A DNA stretch of 64,000 nt from an uncultured Bacteroidota bacterium (GTDB taxonomy: Bacteria > Bacteroidota > Bacteroidia > Flavobacteriales > Flavobacteriaceae), in the NCBI GenBank assembly GCA_902594745.1, contig CACJNF010000006.1, positions 7,501 through 71,500 of the forward strand, written 5' to 3'. This document shows positions 1 through 7,833 of this stretch, piece after piece. Each line of letters begins with the position of its first letter. Positions within the stretch are counted from its first letter, which is position 1. The notes beneath the pieces were generated by a model that worked only from the letters and a program-made list of their open reading frames with translations, made no database searches and had not been told where the DNA came from. Position numbers and translations under genes: made by a program.

Positions 1-172
1 CGCCGGGTAGCTATGTCGGGAATGGATAAGCACTGAAAGCATCTAAGTGCGAAACCAACCTCAAGATGAGATTTCTTTTAAGGGTCGTTGGAGACTACAA
101 CGTTGATAGGTCATAAGTGTAAAGACAGTAATGTCATAGCTGAGTGATACTAATTACCCGTAAGTCTATTGT
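1..172 (+). rRNA. rrl: 23S ribosomal RNA, 3' end (partial)
   Basis: The window opens inside the last domain of 23S rRNA. The stretches GATAAGCACTGAAAGCATCT, AAGTGCGAAACCAACCTCAAG and GAGTGATACTAAT are the conserved 3'-terminal segment of bacterial 23S. Only about 170 bases are present; the rest lies before the window. The exact 3' end is approximate because the closing helix partner is not visible. About 60 bases of AT-rich spacer separate it from 5S, as expected for a 16S-23S-5S operon. Confidence 0.93.
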
Positions 173-233
173 AGCAAACTTTCTTAATTGTTAACTTGAT
201 ATTTTCAAATGTTATATGACCTTAATAAAATTT

Positions 234-341
234 TAAGGTGGTTATAGCGATAGGGCTCACCTCTTCCCATACCGAACAGAGAAGTTAAGCCTATCAGCGC
301 AGATGGTACTGCTATTAGTGGGAGAGTATGTCGCCGCCTTT
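234..341 (+). rRNA. rrf: 5S ribosomal RNA
   Basis: The sequence CTCTTCCCATACCGAACAG followed by GAAGTTAAGCC is diagnostic of 5S rRNA. The ends were set by the closing helix: AAGGTGG at the 5' side pairs with CCGCCTT at the 3' side, with one G-U. The length of about 108 nt matches the family. It is the last gene of the rRNA operon and is followed directly by a terminator. Confidence 0.95.
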
Positions 342-353
342 ATCTTATAAAAC

Positions 354-383
354 AAAACCCCTTTAATTAGGGGTTTTTTTTTA
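354..383 (+). terminator. Intrinsic terminator of the rRNA operon, probably bidirectional
   Basis: A perfect 9-bp stem, AAAACCCCT with AGGGGTTTT, encloses a 6-nt loop (TTAATT) and runs into a tract of nine T on the plus strand. On the minus strand the same hairpin is followed by TTTTGTTTT, so it can also stop transcription from the convergent nitroreductase gene, whose stop codon lies inside the T tract. Confidence 0.9.
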
Positions 384-935
384 TACCCACTCTACTTTAC
401 TATCTAGTCCATCTCTTACTTTAGGAGTCTCAATATGCTTATAACTTCCCATAAAGAAAAACCCTAATGATTTCTGATTACTATTCAAGCCTGAGTGTTT
501 TGCATAATCATCTTTAAGAGCAGGTGTACTCCAATATGAACCAATATTGTTTACATAACATGATAACCACATATTTTGAACTGCCATAGATACAGCAGCA
601 ATCTCCTCCCATTCTGGGACACGATTACTCTCATCCTTGGTCATACAAACTGAAATAATAGTATCTGATGATTTAACTTTTTCAATAAACTTATTAATCT
701 TAACCGCTGAATATTTCTCTTTATCTATTTTCTGAATAATTTCACATAAAACATTTTTTGATTTTCCTTTGTATACCTTGAAAAACCAGGGTTGAGTCAT
801 CCTATGTGTAGGAGCATGTATAGCATTTTCTAATATTTCATTTATTACGGTCTTTGGAATGTCTTTGTCTGAAAACTGCGTAGGATAAATTGTTTTTCTA
901 TTTCTAATAATTTTATTTAGGGTTTCTTTGTTCAT
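381..935 (-). CDS. Nitroreductase family protein (FMN-dependent)
   Basis: A 184-residue protein of the NADPH-FMN nitroreductase fold, which binds FMN as a dimer and reduces nitro compounds, quinones or related electrophiles with NAD(P)H. The N-terminal basic segment (residues 10-14), the HAPTHRMTQPWFF stretch near residue 40 and the glycine-containing NNIGSYWSTP region near 130 sit at the usual FMN-contact places. The length is typical of the short HBN/YdjA-like members. No signal peptide is present, so it is cytoplasmic. It stands alone, convergent to the rRNA operon and sharing its terminator. The physiological substrate cannot be read from the sequence. Confidence 0.85.
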   Translation of the reverse strand: MNKETLNKIIRNRKTIYPTQFSDKDIPKTVINEILENAIHAPTHRMTQPWFFKVYKGKSKNVLCEIIQKIDKEKYSAVKINKFIEKVKSSDTIISVCMTKDESNRVPEWEEIAAVSMAVQNMWLSCYVNNIGSYWSTPALKDDYAKHSGLNSNQKSLGFFFMGSYKHIETPKVRDGLDSKVEWV

Positions 936-995
936 GGTAAAGGTTTAGATTTATTTCATTTTTCTTAACTCAGATAATAATAGATTTGCTAGAAT

Positions 996-1733
996 TTATT
1001 TTCTTTTCTTAAATGGTATTGAATAAGTTAAAGTGTAATTAAATCCACTTCCCCAAGTGTTATCATCAGTTACCTTGTTAAATCCTGGAATAAAAAGATT
1101 ATCAAAATTTGAAGGTTTTGTGTCTGATAATAATTTATTTAATCTTAAGCTAATTCCAAGATATATATTTTTAAATGTTTCAACTTTAACCCCTGTCACA
1201 ATCTCAACCCAGTTTCCGTTTAAATTATTGTGAATTATATTCTCATAACCGTTATCAACTAAATTTGAAAAATAGGCATCACCACTTCTAATTGTATAGC
1301 TATCAACTTTGTTTGAGAACGAAGATGAAGCATATCTAAGACCGATATATATTGAGTTATCCATTCCAACCCAATTATTGAACATGTTAAAATCAAATCC
1401 TATTTTTAGATAATTACCAACTGAATTAAAATTAATATTCTCATCTTCAATATATCTATCAATCGATCCATATTCAGCAGCTAAATAAAGATCATCAGTT
1501 ATTTGTAAATCTCCCACAATTTCGTAGCTTAAGTTATCATTATTAGATGAAGATATTATTGGGTTCGATAAATCAATACCAAACCGTAATTTATTTATAT
1601 TCAATAATTTGTCTTTCTTTATTAAACTGTCACCTTCTATATTTTCTGTTTGAGAAAATATAGAGTTAAGTGAAAAGATGAAGCTAATAATGAATAAGAA
1701 TATTTGTTTTTTCTTCATTAAAAATCGAATCAT
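996..1733 (-). CDS. DUF6048 family protein, probable outer-membrane beta-barrel
   Basis: A 245-residue protein with an N-terminal signal peptide ([17 protein letters not shown], then FSQ as a likely cleavage site). The rest shows alternating hydrophobic/polar strands (YLKIGFDFNMF, IYIGLRYASSS, IYLGISLRLN) and ends in an aromatic-rich strand, as in small outer-membrane barrels. I recognise it as DUF6048, which in Flavobacteriia normally follows a DUF6452 lipoprotein, as it does here. Its first 50 nt overlap the end of that gene. An internal ATG at 1718 is an equally good start. The function is unknown; a paired role at the outer membrane is inference. Confidence 0.72.
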   Translation of the reverse strand: MIRFLMKKKQIFLFIISFIFSLNSIFSQTENIEGDSLIKKDKLLNINKLRFGIDLSNPIISSSNNDNLSYEIVGDLQITDDLYLAAEYGSIDRYIEDENINFNSVGNYLKIGFDFNMFNNWVGMDNSIYIGLRYASSSFSNKVDSYTIRSGDAYFSNLVDNGYENIIHNNLNGNWVEIVTGVKVETFKNIYLGISLRLNKLLSDTKPSNFDNLFIPGFNKVTDDNTWGSGFNYTLTYSIPFKKRK

Positions 1734-2148
1734 TTTCTATACTTACTTCTTTTATCCAACCTTGATTTTTTGATATCTCAGTATCTGATTTTACAATAAA
1801 ATTTGATATATATCCACAAGATCTATTAAGGTATTTATGTACTGTTTGATGATGCAAAATTAGAGTGTCTAATGTTTCGTTGTATTCAAATACGTATTTT
1901 GTTTTATTTGAATTTACCATTAAGGGAAGCTTTAATTTATCTCCATTAAAATCCTCAATAATAGAGTCTATACCAATACCTCTTATAGTATTTAAATTAA
2001 TACCCTTAGATGACTTATTCTCGAAGTCAATAAACCCTATGGTTATTCTGCTAGTATTTTCTGACCCCTCAATGCAAATGTCATCTTTCTCGCATCCAAG
2101 AATAATTATTACTAATAAGAAAAGAATATTATGATACCTCTTAATCAT
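1684..2148 (-). CDS. DUF6452 family lipoprotein
   Basis: The ORF track begins at a TTG at 2166, but the ATG at 2148 gives a cleaner lipoprotein signal: MIKRYHNI, a hydrophobic run, then the lipobox LGC with Cys near residue 19. The mature part is about 135 residues, acidic and without known catalytic motifs. It belongs to the DUF6452 family and is translationally coupled to the downstream DUF6048 gene. A Bacteroidota promoter lies just upstream at 2164-2191, which also supports the later start because the TTG lies inside the -7 box. No function is known; the lipobox predicts anchoring to a membrane after export. Confidence 0.72.
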   Translation of the reverse strand: MIKRYHNILFLLVIIILGCEKDDICIEGSENTSRITIGFIDFENKSSKGINLNTIRGIGIDSIIEDFNGDKLKLPLMVNSNKTKYVFEYNETLDTLILHHQTVHKYLNRSCGYISNFIVKSDTEISKNQGWIKEVSIENDSIFNEEKTNILIHY

Positions 2149-2163
2149 GAGATTAAATATTTT

Positions 2164-2191
2164 CAAAATTACTATATTTATAACAAATCAA
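2164..2191 (-). promoter_or_regulatory. Bacteroidota-type promoter for the DUF6452/DUF6048 pair
   Basis: Read on the minus strand, TTG (plus 2189-2191), a 17-nt spacer and TAATTTTG (plus 2164-2171) match the Bacteroidota primary sigma consensus TTG...TAnnTTTG exactly. It lies 16 nt upstream of the DUF6452 ATG. The opposite strand carries a weaker TATATTTA at 2173-2180 that may serve rocD. Confidence 0.6.
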
Positions 2192-2203
2192 AATTCATTT
2201 AAA

Positions 2204-3484
2204 TTGATAGAAAAAACCTCAAAAGATTTATCGCAATTTCACCTAGATCTCGAAAAGAAATATGGTGCCCACGATTACCATCCACTTCCAGTTGTTTTAG
2301 AAAAGGGTGAGGGTGTATTTATGTGGGATGTAAATGGGAAAAAGTATTATGACTTTCTATCAGCTTATTCAGCTGTTAATCAAGGTCATTGTCATCCCGA
2401 ATTAGTTAGTTTAATAAAAAATCAAGCAGAGACGCTTACCTTAACATCAAGAGCTTTCCATAATAATAAGCTTGGTGAATATATGGAGTTTGCAACAAAG
2501 TTATTTGGATTTGATCAGTTACTTCCCATGAATACAGGTGCTGAAGGTGTTGAGACTTCAATTAAATTATCAAGAAAATGGGGATACTTAAAAAAGAAAG
2601 TTGATGAGAATCAAGCAAAAATTGTTGTTTGTAACAATAATTTTCATGGAAGGACAACAACTGTAATTTCATTTTCTACTGACCCTGGATCTAAAGATTT
2701 TTTTGGCCCTCATACACCTGGATTTATCCACATACCTCATGGAGAAATTAGTGCTTTGGAAAATGAATTTAAAAAAGATAAAAATATTGTAGCATTTTTG
2801 GTTGAACCTATTCAAGGTGAGGCAGGTGTTAATGTGCCTGAACCTGAATACTTGAAAAAAGTCAGAAGCTTATGTTCAGAATATAATGTTCTTATGATTG
2901 CTGATGAAATTCAGACTGGTCTTGGTAGGACTGGATCTTTGCTTGCATCTTGTGGTAATTGTAGCTGTGAATCTTCCTGTGAGCAGCAATCAACTTATGT
3001 TAGACCAGATATATTAATTCTTGCAAAAGCATTGAGCGGAGGAACGTATCCTATATCAGCTGTTCTGTGTGACTCTGAAATAATGGAAGTTATTCAGCCT
3101 GGCCAACATGGTAGTACTTTCGGTGGAAATCCTTTTGCAGCAAGTATTGCAAAGAAGGCTCTTGAAATAATAATTGATGAAAAATTAGCTCAAAATGCAA
3201 GATTTCTTGGTGAAATATTTAGATCCGAAATGAATAAATATATCAAATCAAGTAAAATAGTTAAACTAGTTAGAGGTAAGGGGTTATTAAATGCAATTGT
3301 AATAAACGATTCTGAAGACAGTCAAACTGCTTGGAATATTTGTCTAAAACTAAGAGACAATGGTTTACTCGCTAAACCTACCCATGGAAATGTAATAAGG
3401 TTCGCACCTCCTCTTGTTATGACTGAAGATCAATTGTATGACTGTGTTAGTATCATAACTTCAACAATTAAAGAATTTGAATAA
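2204..3484 (+). CDS. rocD: Ornithine aminotransferase with a Cys-rich insertion
   Basis: This is a PLP class-III aminotransferase that converts ornithine plus 2-oxoglutarate to glutamate semialdehyde and glutamate in the cytoplasm. Family signs are [13 protein letters not shown] at the N-terminus, the [17 protein letters not shown] cofactor-binding stretch, [11 protein letters not shown], and the PLP lysine in LAKALSGG. The track start at 2147 would extend into the divergent promoter and adds residues unlike the family; no ATG lies between. TTG at 2204 gives LIEKTSKDL, the usual N-terminus, so I chose it. Between [10 protein letters not shown] and the PLP lysine there is an extra [10 protein letters not shown] segment with four cysteines in ten residues. 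Arginine-deiminase-fold enzymes at 28.8-30.7 kb could feed ornithine or citrulline to it. Confidence 0.9.
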   Translation: MIEKTSKDLSQFHLDLEKKYGAHDYHPLPVVLEKGEGVFMWDVNGKKYYDFLSAYSAVNQGHCHPELVSLIKNQAETLTLTSRAFHNNKLGEYMEFATKLFGFDQLLPMNTGAEGVETSIKLSRKWGYLKKKVDENQAKIVVCNNNFHGRTTTVISFSTDPGSKDFFGPHTPGFIHIPHGEISALENEFKKDKNIVAFLVEPIQGEAGVNVPEPEYLKKVRSLCSEYNVLMIADEIQTGLGRTGSLLASCGNCSCESSCEQQSTYVRPDILILAKALSGGTYPISAVLCDSEIMEVIQPGQHGSTFGGNPFAASIAKKALEIIIDEKLAQNARFLGEIFRSEMNKYIKSSKIVKLVRGKGLLNAIVINDSEDSQTAWNICLKLRDNGLLAKPTHGNVIRFAPPLVMTEDQLYDCVSIITSTIKEFE

Positions 3485-3490
3485 AAGTAT

Positions 3491-4633
3491 ATGAAAGTAT
3501 ATTTTGACAATGCAGCAACTACAAAAGTGAGAGATGAGGTGGTTGATGAAATCTCTGATGTTTTAAAAAACTGTTTTGGAAATCCATCCTCTACTCATTC
3601 TTATGGAAGATCAGCTAAATCATATATTGAAACATCTAGAAAATCAATTGCTAAAATTTTAAATTGTGAACCAGGAGAAATCATTTTTAATTCAGGTGGT
3701 ACAGAATCTGACAACTCAATACTCAAATGTGCTGTTAAAGACCTTGGAGTAAAACATGTAATATCATCAAAAATTGAACACCATGCAATAACTCATACTC
3801 TTGAAGAAATTGAAAGTAAAGATGTAAAAGTACATTATCTTAGCCTAAAGGATGAAGGAGAGGTCGATATAGAGGACCTTGAAAGTATATTAAAATCAAA
3901 TAATGAGCCTAAGCTTGTGTCTTTGATGTATATAAATAATGAGATTGGTAACATTCTTGATGTAAAATCAGTTTCAGAATTATGTAGAAAACATAATGCT
4001 TATTTTCATTCCGATGCAGTTCAAGCTGTTGGGCACTATCCAATTGATTTAAGTTCATTAAATATTGATTTTTTATCTTCTGCTGGTCATAAATTCCATG
4101 GTCCCAAAGGTGTTGGTTTTACATATATAAATAAATCAACAAAAATTAAATCTTTTATTTGTGGTGGTCCTCAAGAGAGGGGACTTAGAGCAGGTACTGA
4201 GTCTGTTCATAACATTGTTGGTATGACCAAAGCTCTAGAGATCTCTATTCAAAACTTAGATAAAGAAACTGAGCATGTTAAATCAATCAAAAGACATATG
4301 ATTGAAAAACTTAATGATCTTTTCCCCGATATTCACTATAATGGAATGTCTGGAGATCTAGAAAAAAGTACATATACTGTATTAAATGTTTGCTTTCCTA
4401 TATCTAATGATAAAGCTTCAATGCTCGATTTTCATCTTGACTTGAAAGGTATAGCATGCTCTAAAGGAAGTGCATGTCAATCAGGTAGTTCAAGTGGATC
4501 GCATGTTCTTAATGAAATACAAAATAAAAAGTTCAAGAACCTACCATCTATAAGATTTTCATTCTCTCATAATAATTCAATAGAAGAAGTTGATTATTTA
4601 ATCGAAACCCTTCAAGACTTTATAAATAGCTAG
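3491..4633 (+). CDS. Cysteine desulfurase (IscS/NifS-like)
   Basis: A 380-residue class-V PLP enzyme that takes sulfur from cysteine as a persulfide for Fe-S cluster or tRNA thiolation. The N-terminal FDNAATT, the GGTESDN cofactor loop (about residues 69-75), the PLP lysine K201 in SAGHKFHGPKG and the catalytic loop GSACQSGS with C329 are all visible. The long flexible loop points to the IscS/NifS group rather than SufS. There is no iscU, iscA or tRNA thiolase gene next to it, so the partner is not evident. It starts 6 nt after rocD and is probably cotranscribed. Its stop overlaps the convergent peptidase stop by 4 nt. Confidence 0.9.
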   Translation: MKVYFDNAATTKVRDEVVDEISDVLKNCFGNPSSTHSYGRSAKSYIETSRKSIAKILNCEPGEIIFNSGGTESDNSILKCAVKDLGVKHVISSKIEHHAITHTLEEIESKDVKVHYLSLKDEGEVDIEDLESILKSNNEPKLVSLMYINNEIGNILDVKSVSELCRKHNAYFHSDAVQAVGHYPIDLSSLNIDFLSSAGHKFHGPKGVGFTYINKSTKIKSFICGGPQERGLRAGTESVHNIVGMTKALEISIQNLDKETEHVKSIKRHMIEKLNDLFPDIHYNGMSGDLEKSTYTVLNVCFPISNDKASMLDFHLDLKGIACSKGSACQSGSSSGSHVLNEIQNKKFKNLPSIRFSFSHNNSIEEVDYLIETLQDFINS

Positions 4634-6294
4634 TAATAAATTTTAGTATTGTAGGTCTGTTTATTACCTACACCATCCTCAAATTCAATTAATAAATCAT
4701 TTTCTCCATCTTCAATAACTGAATCAGATAAATCATGGAAAATTAAATTTTGCTTAGGTTCATATTCAAACAATGCCCATTTTCCATTTATGTAAGCTTT
4801 ATAGTTTTTAATTCCAGATTTATCATCTTTTATCCTTAGTCTTAGTGTTTTATTGGACCTAACGTTCGATTTATTTTTAAAATTTATCGGTCTAATTTCT
4901 GGTAATATAGAATCTCTTGAAATTATATACCTTCCCAATGATGAAGTATTGGCTGTAATATATGAATCATTAATCTTAGAGCTTATATAATTAATCTTGT
5001 TGTTCACAATTTTACCAATAAAAGTTTGACTTAACCTGAGCGAATCTATATTTTTATCAATAGGTATCTTTAATTTAACTGAAGATCGAAAAGGAGTTAT
5101 TTCTTCACCTAAATCAATAGTATCATCCTTAGAAGTTATATTAAGAAGCACATCTTCATAGAACGTATTTTTATTAATTTCAACAAATGATTCTCCCTTA
5201 TTAATAACATATTTTTGATTGGTCAATATTTCAATTCCATTTAACGGTTTATTGGATTTTAGGGAATCAGCGCTTATAATTTTAAATTTAAGATAAGATG
5301 AATTGTTGTTCCAATCTGTTACTTTAATATTTACTTTACTATCAGTAATCTCATTAGATTTAATAATACCATTAAAGTCATTTGTTTTTAAAAATGACAA
5401 ATTAGACCTAGGAGGTGTATAAACCTTTAAAACCCTTCTATTATTTTTAACTAGAGATAAATAATCATACATAAGTTTTTTATAATGATTTTCACTAAAC
5501 TTAATTCTATCCATACTGTAAGAAAACTTCTGAATTGAATCAATTAGAAGTTCAACTTTGTACACACCATTTCTGTTAAATAAGTTTTTGTACTGTATAT
5601 CATAAATATCTATACCAAACCCTATATCTCCATTAAATATTATATTATCAGCAACATAAGTTGAATCATTGGTTTTAGATATCCTGATTCTTTTAGGTAA
5701 ATCTCTAACAAGAGTATTGTTTTCATTAATAGTATATAGCCCTCTAATTATTGGTCTTTCAAGATCTTCATATGTATAATTAAACATAAGTGGATTTAAA
5801 GCATCTTGAGAATTAGTATCTCGTATTTCAAAATGTAAATGAGCACCAAATGATCTTCCAGTATTTCCTGAGTAACCTAGTAACTCTCCTCTTTTAACTT
5901 GTATTTGATCTTTTTTTGGAAACTTTTTTACTGTGAAAGATTGAGATCTATATTGTTCAGATTTAATATATTTCTCAATGTCTGGGCTAAATCTACTCAA
6001 ATGAGCATATACAGAGCTATAACCGTTTGGATGAGTTATGTAAACTACCTTTCCATATCCGCTAGGACTAACTTCAATTCTAGAAATATATCCATCTTCT
6101 ATGCTAAAAATGTTTATTCCTTCACCACCCTTAAAATCAATGCCAGTATGAAATCTAGATCTAAATTCTCCAAATGTTCCTGATAGATTAAATGGAGCAT
6201 CTATAGGTGGATGAAAGTCAACTTCTTGGGAGTGAATAACAATAGATGAAAAAAGAACCAATAATTTGGTTAATAATTTTTGAAAAAACCTCAT
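4630..6294 (-). CDS. Secreted M23 (LytM-type) metallopeptidase
   Basis: A 554-residue exported protein with a signal peptide over residues 1-22 (LLVLFSSIVIHSQ). The LytM domain follows at once: the zinc ligands H49 and D53 in RFHTGIDFKGG, the helper H98 in YAHLS, and H152/H154 in GAHLHFE are all present, so it should be active on peptidoglycan cross-bridges in the periplasm. Residues about 180-554 are a long beta-rich tail without a motif I recognise, ending in a GxGN-type strand pair. It is divergent from the zapA pair, which suggests a role in division or cell-wall turnover. A TAAATTTG -7 box lies only 8 nt before the ATG, so the leader must be very short. Confidence 0.85.
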   Translation of the reverse strand: MRFFQKLLTKLLVLFSSIVIHSQEVDFHPPIDAPFNLSGTFGEFRSRFHTGIDFKGGEGINIFSIEDGYISRIEVSPSGYGKVVYITHPNGYSSVYAHLSRFSPDIEKYIKSEQYRSQSFTVKKFPKKDQIQVKRGELLGYSGNTGRSFGAHLHFEIRDTNSQDALNPLMFNYTYEDLERPIIRGLYTINENNTLVRDLPKRIRISKTNDSTYVADNIIFNGDIGFGIDIYDIQYKNLFNRNGVYKVELLIDSIQKFSYSMDRIKFSENHYKKLMYDYLSLVKNNRRVLKVYTPPRSNLSFLKTNDFNGIIKSNEITDSKVNIKVTDWNNNSSYLKFKIISADSLKSNKPLNGIEILTNQKYVINKGESFVEINKNTFYEDVLLNITSKDDTIDLGEEITPFRSSVKLKIPIDKNIDSLRLSQTFIGKIVNNKINYISSKINDSYITANTSSLGRYIISRDSILPEIRPINFKNKSNVRSNKTLRLRIKDDKSGIKNYKAYINGKWALFEYEPKQNLIFHDLSDSVIEDGENDLLIEFEDGVGNKQTYNTKIYY

Positions 6295-6357
6295 TCCATT
6301 TCAAATTTAAATTAAGATTTTTATAAATTGAAATCATTAAAATAATATTTATCTAAT

Positions 6358-6642
6358 ATGCTAGTAAATAACTTAAACTCTTTAAATGAAAAACTCAATA
6401 CATTATTAGCCAAATTAAATGAACTAAAAAAGTTAAATCAAGAACTTGAGAGTAAGAATGAATATCTGGTAAAATCAAATAAAGATCTAGAGAATAAAAT
6501 AAAAGTTATACAAGCAAAAGAGAAACAACTTAAGTTAGTCAGTGCTATATCTGACGATAGTGAAAATAAACAATATTTTAAAAATAAAATTGATTATTTA
6601 ATTCAAGAAATTGACTATTGCATTGAAAGAATTTCAGTTTAA
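6358..6642 (+). CDS. Short coiled-coil protein upstream of zapA (ZapB-like)
   Basis: A 94-residue protein made almost entirely of heptad repeats rich in Leu, Asn, Lys and Glu (LNEKLNTLLAKLNELKKLN and on), with no signal peptide. It has no enzymatic motif. It ends 6 nt before zapA and must be cotranscribed with it. Size, composition and position resemble the division factor ZapB, which bridges ZapA-FtsZ to other proteins, but coiled coils are easily matched by chance. The ZapB assignment is therefore an inference from context. Confidence 0.7.
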   Translation: MLVNNLNSLNEKLNTLLAKLNELKKLNQELESKNEYLVKSNKDLENKIKVIQAKEKQLKLVSAISDDSENKQYFKNKIDYLIQEIDYCIERISV

Positions 6643-6648
6643 TAATTT

Positions 6649-6939
6649 ATGGAAAACGATAGTATAAAAATAAAGCTAAATATAGGTGATAGATTATATC
6701 CCCTTACAGTTGAAAGATCTCAAGAATTCTATTTTAGGGAAGCGGCAAAGCTTATTGAAAAAACTATTAAAAATCTTGAAGAAAACTATTCAGTTAGAGA
6801 TAAACAGGATCTCTTAGCTATGAGTTGTATACAATTTGCTGCAAAAAGTCTTCAAAATAAATCCAAGTCTAATGACTCAGATATTGAATTAGAAAAAATG
6901 GTATTAAAAATGATAAATAATATTGATAATTCAATTTAA
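6649..6939 (+). CDS. zapA: Cell division protein ZapA
   Basis: A 96-residue cytoplasmic protein of the ZapA family, which cross-links FtsZ protofilaments at midcell. The globular N-terminal part (IKLNIGDRLYPLTVERSQEFYFREAAKLIEK, residues 7-38) has the typical YPLxV and EExxREAA-like pattern, followed by a helical C-terminal half containing DLLAMSCIQFA. Length fits the family. It is preceded by the coiled-coil gene and followed 19 nt later by 6S RNA, the usual flavobacterial order. Confidence 0.85.
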   Translation: MENDSIKIKLNIGDRLYPLTVERSQEFYFREAAKLIEKTIKNLEENYSVRDKQDLLAMSCIQFAAKSLQNKSKSNDSDIELEKMVLKMINNIDNSI

Positions 6940-6958
6940 ACTTCATACATTTAACTTA

Positions 6959-7112
6959 ACCTGTATGAGTGATTTTTGGTAAACTCAACGAGTATTAAAT
7001 TAAGAAAGGTGAGTTTAAATGCTAAAGCAAGCTATCTTGAATAGATCCTTGAATATTTGATTAGCCTTAATCCTGTTTTTAGGAGTTTACGCAATCGCAC
7101 TCTCATACAGGT
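6959..7112 (+). ncRNA. ssrS: 6S RNA, flavobacterial type (6S-Flavo)
   Basis: The gap between zapA and the convergent gluconate-dehydrogenase gene forms a long rod. A perfect 11-bp closing stem joins ACCTGTATGAG (6959-6969) to CTCATACAGGT (7102-7112), and further in TAAACTC (6980-6986) pairs with GAGTTTA (7083-7089). Between them is a loosely paired central region. This is the architecture of 6S RNA, which binds RNA polymerase holoenzyme, and flavobacteria carry a 6S gene next to zapA. The strand is inferred from zapA synteny, because a rod is nearly symmetrical. No open reading frame is present. Confidence 0.75.
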
Positions 7113-7116
7113 TTAT

Positions 7117-7833
7117 TTATGTCAAGAGGTTTCCTTCCTCATCCCATTTTGCAGTTTCGTTTCTTTTTGATTGGTCAACACACTTCGATATCCACTCATC
7201 ATCATATGATACAGAATGTTTTTTTAATACTTCATCTGGTACTCCATCCCAAACATTAGGAATGTTTCCTTTATAACCTAGGTCTTTCATTCCTACCTTT
7301 GATGTAAACCACCCAGTAACAACAAAGTATCTGTATGTTGCAAAAAAGCTAGCAGCCTCTGAAAGTTCGTCGCTAATATTATCTTGAAAGGAAATTTTAT
7401 CAAAAACTGTTTTAATCTCATCCTCAGAACATTCAAGAATGGTTTTACCAAATTCTTTTTGAAATAATTCATCTAAAACAGTTAATCCTTTTCTTAAAAC
7501 ATTTTCTCCATAATTATTATGTGCTGGTGTACTCCAATCTTTTGCAATGAACTCAATCATCTCAACAACTCCTGCATCTTTAATATCACCAAACTCATTA
7601 GGAGGAACAATAATATTCGCAATTTTTTCAATAGTACTTAGCTCATTATCATTAAAAAATACTGCGTTCAAGAATTTCTCATCTCTACCTTTTTCATAAG
7701 CTGTCCTCCCATATTGGTATTCCCAAACTTTATCTGCTATATTTTCACCTTCAGGAGATATACAGCTTTCCAGTGTTATTGAAGTTCCAATAGCTGAAAG
7801 TAAAATAGTTTTAATGCTGTCTCTTCTCTTCAT
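7117..7833 (-). CDS. Gluconate 2-dehydrogenase subunit 3 family protein
   Basis: A 238-residue protein that starts with a twin-arginine-like signal (MKRRDSIKTILLSAIG) followed by a cysteine in LESC, so it is probably exported folded and perhaps lipidated. The body contains FNDNELSTIEKIANIIVPPNEFGD, the signature of the small subunit of membrane-bound gluconate and related dehydrogenases. These small subunits chaperone Tat export of the flavoprotein partner. Its ATG overlaps the stop of the GMC gene by 1 nt, so the two are coupled. No cytochrome c subunit is nearby, so the electron acceptor is not evident. The stop lies 4 nt from the end of the 6S RNA on the other strand. Confidence 0.85.
   Translation of the reverse strand: MKRRDSIKTILLSAIGTSITLESCISPEGENIADKVWEYQYGRTAYEKGRDEKFLNAVFFNDNELSTIEKIANIIVPPNEFGDIKDAGVVEMIEFIAKDWSTPAHNNYGENVLRKGLTVLDELFQKEFGKTILECSEDEIKTVFDKISFQDNISDELSEAASFFATYRYFVVTGWFTSKVGMKDLGYKGNIPNVWDGVPDEVLKKHSVSYDDEWISKCVDQSKRNETAKWDEEGNLLT

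Noticed and set aside
5899-6183. Plus-strand ORF opposite the M23 peptidase
   Set aside because: Antisense shadow; its residues mirror the conserved LytM-domain codons.
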